Shown here: piece by piece, positions 1 through 10,732 of the stretch
How positions within the stretch are numbered: the first letter of the stretch is position 1
Layout of the letters: each line of letters opens with the position of its first letter
DNA from: Xiphophorus maculatus
Lineage: Eukaryota > Chordata > Actinopteri > Cyprinodontiformes > Poeciliidae
Direction: 5' to 3'
Length of the DNA stretch: 64,000 nt
Assembly: GCF_002775205.1 (NCBI RefSeq)
Contig: NC_036461.1
Coordinates: 16,588,015 to 16,652,014, forward strand
The notes under the pieces: model-generated
Seen by the model: only the letters and a program-made list of their open reading frames with translations
What the model was told of the DNA's origin: nothing
Database searches by the model: none
Program-made: the position numbers and the translations under genes

Positions 1-3000
1 AACACTAAAAATGGTTGATTCCTATCACTGTGATGCAGCTGTGTTAGCAGTTTTATTATCCATGAGTAAAGGCTTATATAGTCCTACATGTATATTTTAT
101 GTAGGAGCCAGCCTCAATCTCCAAACATTCTCTGTTATGTTGTCTGTTTTACAATTGCTTGCAGATGCTGGACTTCCTAGAAGTCACCGTCCTCAGGTAA
201 ACAGTGTGGACACCATGAAAAGGCGGTCTCTTACATGTATCTCAATAAATCTCTATCACCTCATTAAAAGCCCCCTGTGTTTGTTTTGTGTCCTGTTGAG
301 TACATAAACTTGAATTTCACTGATGCATCTCAGTAAAATGGAGTATTTTAGAAGAGGAAATTCAGTTCCGACAGCGTTTATGCAAGTGCTTATTTTTTAG
401 GGTTACGGCTCACAGCCAACAAAAACCACAAATTCTGTTTCTCCAAAAACAAATAACTGCAGGCTCACTGAAACACTACTGACTGTTGAAACTTCACAAC
501 CTTTCCTAAAGACCGGGAGTATCTAAATAATTATGACCTCAACTGAAGAATGATATGAAACTGGCCTTTTTGAACAAGCAGATGGACACTTCCAGGATTT
601 CCACTTTAAATTACAATTAAAATCAAAAAATGGAAAAATGTTATCTTTGGCAAACTACTGCTCTTTTATTAATGCTTCTTTCCTTCACTTTATGGTTGCT
701 CTTCAACTTTTACTCTAAAGCAGAATTGGCTAAACATAGCAAACGATTTAATAGACATAGTGAGCAGTATCTAAACAAAACATTCTAAGCTAAAATAGAA
801 AAACATCCATCCAAAAAAATCAGAAAACTGGTATAACCATGCTTATTCATATTTCAAACATAAGAGGATCTATGTTGATTCATAAATCCCATCAAAAATT
901 TTACTTATGTCATAAAAATGCTGCATTTTTAGCTCATTGAAGAGAAAATTAGCATAATAAAGAACGTGCATTACAGACATTTTCTCTCATTTTTGAGGCC
1001 TGCGACCGCTTTCAACTTAATGACTTTTGTACTACCAAAGGAAACACATAATGTATGTATCTAAAAAATAAAAGACTACACTGTGCAACCTTATAGTGCT
1101 TCCTTTTTCTTTATTCTTGATAAGATACTTGAACATTGTTTCTGATTGCGGAGTGCAGCCAACACCTTTAGGATCTCCTTAAATCTCTTTAATACACACC
1201 TTTTTCCTTCCACTTAACTTACTATTGAAACACCTGTGCCTATGGACACCCAATTATTTTTTTCAGCAACGACCTTTAGCCGCTTATATTAACCCTCCTT
1301 ATGGAGGGTTTGTATGACTCTGGGGATGATTTATTTTGTTGTATTTTTTATTTTTTGGATACTAAAATTTTGGCTTCTCACGGGTTATGAGCAAAAATCT
1401 TCTAAATTAACAGCAATAAACACCTAAGTATGTACATCTATGTAAATTTACATATTACATAATATTTCGTTAAAGCTGTCCTATCCTTGTGTCTGCAAAA
1501 TCACAGCTATCCATCTTTAGATATACTTTATACAAAATCTAGTGGCCTTTATCTCCGTCACACAATGGTTTCCATTATTTTTATGTTTGGAGACATTGAT
1601 GACATTTTGATCAGCTGCAGGCTACACCCCCTTCCCCCGGAGCCCTTTCAATCCGAAATGCACTGTAAAAAGCTTCTACGTCGCAGAGAATGACTCAACA
1701 AGACCTTGAATGTTCACATTACACAACACCGGGGACCACTGTTTGCCTTGTCTGCTTTGCACACACACACACAGTCATACATCTACCATAGACAACCAAA
1801 AAGGTCAGGAGCTTTGAAGGTGAAGTGCAGTCACCATAGTAACTCGTGTTGACTCCCTCCGTCTCCCGGCAACGGGATGTAGGATGATGTCAATGGAAAG
1901 CATGCTATTTTCTACTGGTGACAGAATGATGTCACTCCTTTTGTGTACGCGAGGAGAGAGAGGGAGAGGGAGAGAGGTGGAAAAATAAGTTTATTCTGTA
2001 ATCTGCCGAGGCGTGTCGGTAGCATTCCATAAAAACAATAAAGAAACAAAGGCTAAATAAATTCAGAACACGCTGAATCATGAGCTAATTAAGGGGACAA
2101 TTATCCTGTGCTTCCTTGTTTCCTCCCGCCTCCCTATAGTTCTTCTCCAGCTTCTGGGGATAAGTTTATATTTCTTCTGAAAGGTGGAGAGAACGGATGA
2201 TGCACAGACTCCCCTCATTCTGCGTCACTACTTTTATATTTTAATCATACAGTACATTACTAAATTGTTATAGAGGGTAATGATGAGATCAACCTTTAAT
2301 GAATAATTCGCATTCCTTTCGCTACTTTCGGGGTAATAAAAAGTAGGTTTAGAGAGCATGTTCACACACATATCGAGCTGCGTCGATTCGATGATATGCA
2401 GACAAACAGGCAGGACGAGGAGCATTTCTTTTCTCAACAGACGACCTGAGGACACTTGGAGACAACTACAAAACTATGAGTGAAACTATGACACTGGCCT
2501 CTTTTTGCCTCCAGTCATAAATGGCATTAAACTGAGTCAGAAATCTACCCGTGCTCTGGATCCATAAATACTCCCAGTTCCTGAAGGATAGAAATAATAA
2601 TAATAACAGAAATTAAAACTTTTGTGCTACACATGTAGACACCTGCAAGCTGTGCAGGTTAAATTCAAGAATCTTAATATTGGTGTGCAAAGTTTAAGTC
2701 CTGGATGCTCAGTGTGAGAAGCCACTGCAGAAAAGGAGACCTGTTGTTCCCCCTCCAGTTAGTCTCTCTCTCTCTCTTTCCTTCTCTCTCAGTAGCTTCA
2801 CAGCTATATATAACTTTACGGTATTACTGCAATATTAGTGGGTGGATTGAGGAGTAAATTGTCTTTTCCCACTTATAAACCAAAAGTAGTCAAACGCTTT
2901 TTTTTTTTTGGGTGACGATTTTTCACACTGAGCACTGCAAGGTTTGGAATAACTTGATTTTTACCTTCTACTGCAAAAAAATCAGTATCTCCTTTCTTAA

Positions 3001-3061
3001 GCTCTGAATATTTACTTGATCCTGAATAATTTCTGAGAATATTCTTTTATCTCTTCCACAG
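1..3061. other. Left-edge intergenic stretch, no gene recognised
   Basis: No open frame here looks like a known protein. The stretch holds an AC microsatellite near 1759-1772, a GA-rich purine tract at 1951-1978, a CT tract near 2764-2792 and a short hairpin at 1291-1310 (arms AACCCTCC and GGAGGGTT around TTAT). The block around 1700-2500 is less AT-rich and contains homeodomain-type TAATTA sites, as a conserved non-coding element might, but this cannot be judged from one genome. One possible small exon is listed separately at 165-196. Confidence 0.4.
165..196 (+). other. Possible 32-nt internal exon, gene unknown
   Basis: A pyrimidine-rich tract ends in GCAG at 161-164, and a consensus donor CAG|GTAAAC follows at 197. 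Two of the three frames are open across it. The exon-like pattern is seen directly, but the peptide is too short to recognise and its neighbours lie outside the window. It could be the edge of a gene coming from the left, a non-coding transcript, or chance. Confidence 0.15.
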
Positions 3062-3281
3062 AGAGACATTAACAGCGTGTGTTTGAGGAGTGCAGTGAAA
3101 CATGCCAGACTTTGCCAAGAGGATAAACGTCAGAGGCAGCCGCATCAGCAGCCTTTCCAGCAGAGAACATCTTGAAGGTTTTCCCTCAGTGTTCTGCTGC
3201 CCCCTACAGGCCTACATTTGTACCTACAGTCACATTTTCTTCCTCGTAAACACTAATAAGTCATGCCCGTCTTATCAATAA
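3062..3281 (+). other. Possible exon with a 59-aa open frame, unrecognised
   Basis: A strong acceptor (CTCTTCCACAG) precedes 3062. ATG at 3102 opens a frame of 59 codons to TAA at 3279-3281, beginning MPDFAKRINVRGSRISSLSS. A weak donor-like GTTTTC occurs near 3178. The start of the peptide is basic and serine-rich. I do not recognise the family. It may be a first coding exon of an unknown gene, an untranslated exon, or chance. Confidence 0.2.
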
Positions 3282-6046
3282 GTAATTGGAGCGTCTTTTA
3301 TGAATAAAATAGTAGGACGTAAACTCAACAAGACCACAAATTTATTTAGAAATCACATTAGAGAAAATCTGATCATAGTCACAGCAAAACAAAGCAAAAA
3401 CTTTTAATTCAAGAAAAATATAATCAAAAAAACACTTATAATACAAAGCAGATAAATCAATTTGTCTGTGAATAAAATGCAAAACCTGAACAACATAATA
3501 CTATATATTATTACTGTGACTGTGGAAAGTACTCTGCATGCAGAAATAATCCATTTTGTGACCAGCAAAACCTTTAAAGATCTATTGAAGGTTTGGCCAT
3601 TTTGGTAACAACTTTATAAAACATTCATAAAAACAGCGTCAGTCACAAGTTTACACAAGCCCATGAATATTTCTTTAGGATATCAAATGCTGCTGTCTTT
3701 ATTTCAGGGTGGAATGACCATACAACCTCAATGATTATTTTAATTAACACAACTTACTCTTGATTTTCTCTCTAAGCTTTACATACATCACCATTGACTT
3801 CTGGTTCAACGTTATTTATTAAGTTGCGCCTAAAGCACATGTATCTTGACTGGCACAATTTCAGCTAATAACTGATCATTCTTTGTATTAGAATTGGTTG
3901 ATTTTATTTCAACTGGTTGGTTTCTCGGCATACGCCTGACTTTTAAGCACCATCCACACATTCTCAAACGTTTCAAGGCATGGGTCATATGAGAAGTTTA
4001 ATTTTGGGCCTGCATTATTCATTACTAACCCAATTTTAATGTGTGTGTTTGGGATCATTGCCCAAGTTTCAGCCTGTTGGTTTCTGGTGAAGTTGCAGAT
4101 GTTGAAGCAAGTCCTGTCTTCATTATTCCATCCACTTTGCAATGAACTGATACTACTGGCAACGCCACCACCACCATTGTCCAATATGAACAATATCACA
4201 CAACTGCAAAGGACGCAAAAGAGGCTTGGATGCCATTTTGTGGTGCCATGCACTGAAACTCGGTTTACCAAAAGGAAATTTGACCATGGATGTTCGTTTG
4301 CTGGCTTTTATTTTCACTTCTGATGTAGTCCTTTGTGGCTGAAACATTAAGAGTCGGGGGTCGCCATGATTGGTACATAAAGAGAAGAGTGAAAAGTCCT
4401 AGCATTATTCAGTGATATCAAAATTTCATGTTTTCAGTATATCTGTGAACTTGGTAAACAATTTCCTTCCATCTTATGTTCTAACAAGACCCCAAACACA
4501 CATACAGCCTGGGATGGATAAAGCAGGACACTATCAAGATTCTGAAAACGAGAAACGAGTTGTCCTCAACTCTTTGAATTTAAAACCTTAAACTTGCTCT
4601 ATCATTTCTACCAAGAAGAGCAGTCAGTGGCTCCAAAACATGGCTTTGTGTTGGAACTCTCGAAATGAATTTAACCAAATAGTACTGGGGGAGATGTGTG
4701 GGAAGAGTATGTATATATCTGAGCCTAAATGTATAATTCTGAACCTTTGTAAATCAGAAAAAAACAGCAATAATTTCAAACTTGTGCACCAAATCGTTAA
4801 AATGTATTGACTAAAAACGTCCAAACTTATGACATTATGTAAACTTCTAACCAGCACCATACCAAACTGCGCCCCAAAATAGTCTAACATTAACATCACA
4901 TGTCATAAAAAACAATTTTTTCATACAATTTGATTATAAAAACAGAGTCCAAAAATAAGGGCTGAGTACCCCATTAAAGCTCGCCTGGCTTTTGGTTTTT
5001 ATAAAACAAGTCATCTGATGACAAAATATGTCCCAAACTGTAGGTTATATAAAGAGTGGGTCATCATGCTGAAGGCAGCATCAGCAGAGAGCTCGTGTTT
5101 AAAATTACACCTTAATATTCTTAACCTTAATATTCCTTAACCTTAATATTCCTTAACCTTAATATTCTGTGTTTAGCTTGGAGTCACAGCTACTTTCAGA
5201 TATCACTCATCATCTTATAAACCAGGACTTCTAAACAAGAAGGATGTCACAGTGACACTTTGCTCTTCACACGGCACACAGGCAGGCCCAGAATCCATGG
5301 TAACAACTACAACGGTACCACTGTCACATCGTGAGCAGAAGCTGCGGAGGTCACTTTCTGTAGGTTGCATCAATCAAATCGTATGTACACTATCGAAGCA
5401 GGAGCTGAATCACTATTGAGCACAAAGAATATTAAAATATGACATCATTCTGTGCGGTCCTCACTGTATCCCTTCTATGAGAACGGAGATTTTGAAACAC
5501 CACTACGTCCATTAAACTAGAAGCTAAGAAGAAAAAATTTAACCGATGGAGGATAAACAGCCATGTTGGTGTCTTAAATGCATTCGGTGTGAAGACGTGA
5601 TGGTCCCACAACACAACACAGGAGCACAAATATCACAAAAATTAGAAGTAGAGGCTCATTTTACAACGCTTTGCAAAGAGAATCAGCTCTCTCTGAATTC
5701 AACACTTTAACTCCATAAACAGAAACAGCTCAGTCATGTCCATGTCCTTCATGAACTCAGTTAGCATCAAAATGTGTCGAATGTAAACTCAGTGATCATG
5801 CTTATGCAGGTGAGTGAAGGGACACCTCGTTACAGCTGCGGTGAGGGACTTTGGGAATACTTTGGGGGGGTCCCTAACCAGCACACGATTTATTTATTTA
5901 TTTTTAAATCGCCAGAGGTCAAAGGTCAAGACACGAGAGGGAAGCTGAAGTCAAAACCTCACAGGCCCCCCCAAGTGTGCAGGTGGTGAAGTGCAGCGTG
6001 GAGAGGAGGAAGCAGCGGAGCGGGAGGGCGTGAGCAGGTCCGGAGC
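3282..6046 (-). other. Probable ypel5 3' UTR plus intergenic sequence
   Basis: This lies immediately downstream of the ypel5 stop codon on the minus strand. On that strand AATAAA-type signals fall in the TTTATT run near 5888-5907, which would give a short 3' UTR, and again near 3341, which would give one of about 2.7 kb. Which is used cannot be read from sequence. A minus-strand open frame at 3909-4271 has no ATG near its start and is treated under findings. A 16-bp tandem repeat is listed separately. Confidence 0.35.
5102..5168. repeat. Short tandem repeat, 16-bp unit
   Basis: The unit TTAACCTTAATATTCC is repeated about four times with little variation. It is a simple minisatellite in the probable ypel5 3' flank. 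Confidence 0.8.
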
Positions 6047-7237
6047 TCAGGAGTTGTCAGAGGGGACATGCTCCTCGAAGCCTTCGCTCTCCCTGACCAG
6101 CGCCCTCTCCAGGATGACGCGGCCCTCTTTGTACCGCTGACTGTCCTCGGTGGCAAACTCGTAGATCCAGCCCAGCTTGCTGTTGCAGTTCTTGCAGCTG
6201 ACGTCCCGCACCATGTGCCTGCCGGTGAGCATCACTCTGTCCTGCACTTCGCTGTACTGGAGGTTCACCACCTGCGGAGGTGACAGAAAAGCCTGTGGTT
6301 CTGGTTCCGAAGCATTGCAATTCTGTTGAGATGTTTACAAATATTCTTCAATGGGATTAATATCAGGTTATACTTACAACCTAATATCAAGAAATTGGTG
6401 TAGAAGTGAATTACTGTCCAAGCTTTATATATTTTCTTGCTGATTTTAGGTTAATATGAAGGATTTGGTATATATTACAGTTTTGGATAGAGTTGAGTTT
6501 TAGTGCTTCCTAAAAACACTGGTGTTCCTAGAGTGAAAATTAGTTAGATCACTCTAACTAATTTTCTTTCATACAAGATTAAAAGTTTGGGTGAAATAGT
6601 TTAAATATGGGTTCAATTGGGTTTTCCAATCAGTTACGAATTACAAACACACATTAAACTGGTTTTGATCTTCTCAAATGGCTATGACCTCTACCCTATT
6701 GAAAAACATGTTGACTATGCTTTAAGGTCTGCCACAAATTCAACAACGTTGAATGAGTACTCCTATTTCTGAGAGAACAGGTCAAATATTCAACCAGAAT
6801 TGTCCAGAAGTTTAAAAAACTGTGTGTTGTTTTGCTAAAACTCAGTAAGGAACGTTTAACAAAGCATTAGTAAGGCATATGTATAACTTCCAAGCTTAGG
6901 AATGACAGAAAATACAATATAAATACAAACTTCTACACCTAATCTTTTTTTTAATGAAATCTGTGAAGCTGTATATTATATTATGAGTTCAATCTGCATA
7001 GAGAGCAGTTCAAATAAACCACTAAAAGCTCCCAAATTAATCAGAAATCTATACTGTTGACAAAGTGTAAACCTCTGGAGCTATATGTGTGCGAACCTTA
7101 TTGAAGAGGAAAGCTCTGCCTGTGGCTCCTGTGAAGCGTGTGGAAATGAGTTCGGACCGATTCGTCAGGATGGTATCGCAGTTGGCGCAAGAGAAGAGGC
7201 GCGTCCCGCCAATGTGATCCAGGAAGATGCGTCCCAT
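6047..7237 (-). CDS. ypel5: Yippee-like 5 (YPEL5), two coding exons
   Basis: Small zinc-binding yippee-domain protein; mammalian YPEL5 associates with the CTLH/GID E3 ubiquitin ligase and is found in nucleus and cytoplasm. Coding exons on the minus strand are 7237-7097 (residues 1-47) and 6271-6047 (48-121, stop TGA). The join AAG|GTTCGC ... CAG|GTGGTG restores the family sequence exactly in phase. The product is 121 aa, the usual YPEL5 length, and appears identical to human YPEL5 as I remember it. The zinc-binding pairs are CANC (about 17-20) and CKNC (about 73-76), the C-x2-C ... C-x2-C yippee pattern. The start [11 protein letters not shown] follows a CAG acceptor at 7241-7243, so an untranslated 5' exon lies further right. 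The gene is divergent to plb1. Confidence 0.97.
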
Positions 7238-8436
7238 TTTCTGATTTATAATACAATCACCAGAAACAGAGGACAAGAGAAAATATACAGGAAATAATAT
7301 GCAAATACGTTAAACGAAGACAGCTTTAACCCTTTTTAAATGTTATTAGTCTACGTGATTTATCATAAATAAGTATCTTCCAGGAGATCAACTGGTGTGA
7401 AGCAAATGAATCCATAATAACTGAAAATTGGGATTTTTTAATATACTATATTAAAAAACAGTGTATTTTTTAATATAGTGTAGAGTATAGTTAATAGTAC
7501 CAACTATACTCTACTTAAAAATAGCACTAACAATACAATGCCTATAATAGGAAATATTTCAGGTTGACCTGTTAATAATTATATGTGGAAAAATCCCTAA
7601 AACAGGAGTTTATTATTAAAACAGGGTACCTAACAGTCTTGTTAGCAATCCACTGAAAGCTGATCTCATTATTTTACGTTTTTCCTCTAGAAATATTCTC
7701 TTACCTTTCTGCACTATTATCTGTGAAATTCCTCACTGGATAATATGCAAATGATGCTACCTAACCTGTTTTTACTGCTCTGCAACTTGTGTTTTTGCAG
7801 TAAATGGAAAGCATTTCAAGCCATACTTTCTTTATTAACTGCACATGTAATTAATATTTTCGGACACTTGGCATTTCTTTGGTGTCAAGTCACATTTTTA
7901 AAGACTATTTAATTTAAAGCTGAAGATGTCCTACTTCTAAATACCAACTATATATTTTAAAAGTGAGCCATTTTCTTTTTTGTGTGTGTTTTGTTGCATT
8001 ACCATTTCCTTAAGCTGAGCTCTATGTTCCTGATAAGCTCGACATTAATAAGGTTGGCCGCAAATAACAGTTCAGACATTAAACATTATTGTTAAAATGA
8101 TGAAATAAAATAAAGCCTCTTGAATGAGCTCTGCTGTTCAGAAAAAGACATTTCGACGAACGTACAGGAGACAAACGCGTTACTTGTTTTTCAGTGAGAT
8201 TTCACGCCTCGTAGCCAGAGAAAGGTTTTCAAAACATTTTAGTCCATGAGAAAACTCAGTGGAAGCAAACATCAGGCTAGCCGCTCAGCTAACAACGACA
8301 ACAGGCTCGGAGCAGAAAAGAAAAACAACAAACGAATATTTCAGCTTCGCTCAGCATAACAGCGCCTTACCTTATCAAAATGTGGTTTCAGTGGCACTGA
8401 AATGTTCGTCCCGCGATTATGTCATCAATATTTACA

Positions 8437-8557
8437 CTATTTTGTGTGCGCAAGTGTTTTGTTTCTGTCGTCGTCGTCGTGGCTTTGTTTTTCTTTTTCA
8501 GCTGTTCCTGTCTGCGTTCCGCTTTCAGCCAGTATCAACATCCGGTTAGGACCGAGC

Positions 8558-8590
<33 letters not shown>

Positions 8591-8598
8591 ACCAACAT
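8437..8598 (-). other. Possible upstream ORF with a 10-glutamine run in the ypel5 leader
   Basis: ATG at 8598 (minus) opens 53 codons to a stop at 8437. The peptide starts MLV, runs through ten Gln encoded by the CAG repeat, and later has a DDDD run from a second triplet tract. It would be in the ypel5 mRNA only if transcription starts right of 8598. No known protein resembles it. The frame is seen; translation is inference. Confidence 0.3.
8560..8589. repeat. (CTG)10 triplet repeat, CAG on the ypel5 strand
   Basis: Ten uninterrupted CTG triplets on the plus strand. The tract sits at the ypel5 promoter or leader, next to a possible divergent exon on the other strand. Confidence 0.97.
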
Positions 8599-8651
8599 GT
8601 TGTTACTTCTATCCGCCGCCAGGCGTCGCAAGAAATCCAACCGCCGGGGAA

Positions 8652-8682
8652 ATGAATCTGCATAACGATGACCCGCCTCAAG
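8652..8682 (+). other. Possible divergent first coding exon
   Basis: ATG at 8652 reads MNLHNDDPPQ and ends at a consensus donor CTCAAG|GTGAGT at 8683. It lies head-to-head with the ypel5 leader. No following exon could be joined: plb1 has its own signal-peptide exon at 10733. It may be a divergent promoter transcript, the start of an unseen small gene, or an untranslated exon of plb1. Confidence 0.25.
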
Positions 8683-10732
8683 GTGAGTTAGATACAAACA
8701 TCTATCATAATAACTCAGAGGCCAAAGCAAGATTATACAGGCTTATAAGAAGCCCTTATTTCAGCTAATCCACCAATTAAGCACTTATATTATTTTTCTC
8801 GTGTTTAACACCAACAATTAAATTGACTACATGACAGAATACATTATTCTTTGGCACTCACATGCAGGGGCGCTGCCAGGAATCTTGGGCCCCATGACAA
8901 AAAATTAAATTGGGCCCCCCCCACGCAGCTGCTGTTACAATTTCTTGAGTCTATCTGACCCATAAAAAGCATCACAATTTTAAAGGGTTGCAACTGCTTT
9001 GCTTTTCTTTGGTCCAATACTGATACTAGGACAATATTTACTGTTCATGAATTTTACATGCAACAGTCTGCATACAGTGTGCAAGTAGGTTGCTTACATT
9101 TTTTCTATTAGTTTTAGATTACTGACATGTCTCTCCCCACGAGCAACAGTCATAGGCACCGTGCAAAAATATACATGAAGCAATCCAGACATCTCAAAAA
9201 ATGCTATGTTGCTGCATTTTATTCAAGCTGCAGTATAAAACTTTAATAAAAAAATATGTTTCCTCCATATTTGTTAAAGCTGGCAACATGTCGTGACAGT
9301 TTGTCATGAGACAGATAATCTATGAAAACAATCAATCTCCTCCACCTCCTCCCTGAGCTGCTATTGCTAGCTAAAGTAATGCAACTTTGCGCTGTGCTGA
9401 AGGCGCTATGGTGTGCCTTCAAAATAAAAGCACGCGAGTGGAAGATTTCAAAACTCTTTGCAACTGTGGTGAAATTATTGGGTGGGACGAATGTGACTGT
9501 CTCCAATATTGGGGGGGACACGTCCCCCCTTTATATTTTCTATCAAATAGATAGTAGGTAAATAAAAATATAGATTTTTTCCAACTTGATTGCTTAATTC
9601 TGCTATGTTGTCCTGTGTGACAATTTTTAGTACAGACCTTTTGGAGTTGGGAAGGAGTTTCCAAGTTTGTGGTTGTGCTCACATGCAGACCAAGAAAATT
9701 GGAAACTATTCACAATTACAGTGTGAAAGACAGACACACACACAGCAGAAATTATTAAACTAACTTACATTTAATTTTTACATAACTTACTATTTGATTG
9801 TTGCAGAACCCTATCAAACAAATTTCATAATCAAAAATCACATTGAAAGGTTTTCCATTTGAGTTGTGTATGTTAATAGTCCTTGTCTTTTGCACCTCTG
9901 TTTAGCAATTTAGGACTGATAGTGAGAGGGAGACTGATATCACGAAGGTGCTTATGTTTTGTTTTGATGCAACACATCATAATACAGCAGGCATGTTTTC
10001 TCTTCAATGAGACTCGTGATAGAGTGATTATCAAAAGTCCATCTAAGGGCAAACCTCATAAAGTTTACAGTAATCTAATCGCATCTCGACACTTTTCCAA
10101 AAATAAGCCCCATTTGATTTTATATGATTATAAATCCAAGGCTGAATAGATGCAGCATCAGCATGAATCAAAGTTGACTTCTGAAGGCATATGGCTGCAC
10201 TGGATTTTATTTAGTGGTATCAGAAAACAGGAGGCTGCATAGAAATGGGCACCACACTTAATCCTTCTCCTTTTATTTCACATTTTATTCTGCTTAGGTC
10301 TGTCAAATAAAACCCAAATAAAGTTTGTGCTTATGATGTGGAAAATTAAAAGAATGAAATCAGTTTAACAAAGCTCTCTATATTGTTCAGTTGCTTAAGA
10401 TCAATGTTTTTATTTCAACTGTAAGGTCTGTAACCTAACTTTATTCTAATGTACGAAGTCTGTGTAGGAATCAACATCACTGTGATAAGCCTTTCAAAAC
10501 AGTAATATTACATTTATTCTAGCTTTCAAATTGTCCCGTTTTATTTTCCATCTTTTCCTTGTTCAAAACCTCGCCCTCTTGGGAGTCTTCGCCATCTCCA
10601 CACCCTCTGCAGGTGGGGTGTACATTTACAGTGAATGAAAGCTCACAGTCATTCTTCATCTGAATCTGAGCAGGAGGGGAGGGGGAAAAAAGACTCAAAC
10701 AGTTCTCCGTGTGCACGCCATCTCTCTGCATC
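8683..10732. other. Repeat-rich spacer between ypel5 and plb1
   Basis: No gene is recognised. At 8872-8935 there is a run starting AGGGGCGCTGCCAGGAA with GGGCCCC blocks, and at 9300-9560 a segment ending in a G7 run, ACACGT and CCCCCC. Both look like ends of fish DNA-transposon remnants, but I could not pair matching termini. 9720-10700 is AT-rich and featureless apart from an ACAC tract near 9735. The plb1 promoter must lie just left of 10733; no clear TATA box is visible. Confidence 0.4.

Larger units (their letters stand above)
8371..8650 (-). promoter_or_regulatory. ypel5: ypel5 5' untranslated exon and promoter region
   Basis: On the minus strand a near-perfect donor GATAAG|GTAAGG occurs at 8371/8370, and the next acceptor is the CAG at 7241-7243, three bases before the ATG, giving an intron of about 1.1 kb. 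The exon upstream of 8371 would be untranslated. The surroundings, roughly 8380-8680, are richer in CpG than the flanks, as expected of a housekeeping promoter. The transcription start is not visible. A CAG repeat and an upstream open frame lie within this leader. Confidence 0.6.

Noticed and set aside
8402-8665. Plus-strand open frames over the CTG repeat giving poly-Cys or poly-Leu peptides
   Set aside because: They are other-frame readings of a triplet repeat at the ypel5 promoter, with no domain or splice support.
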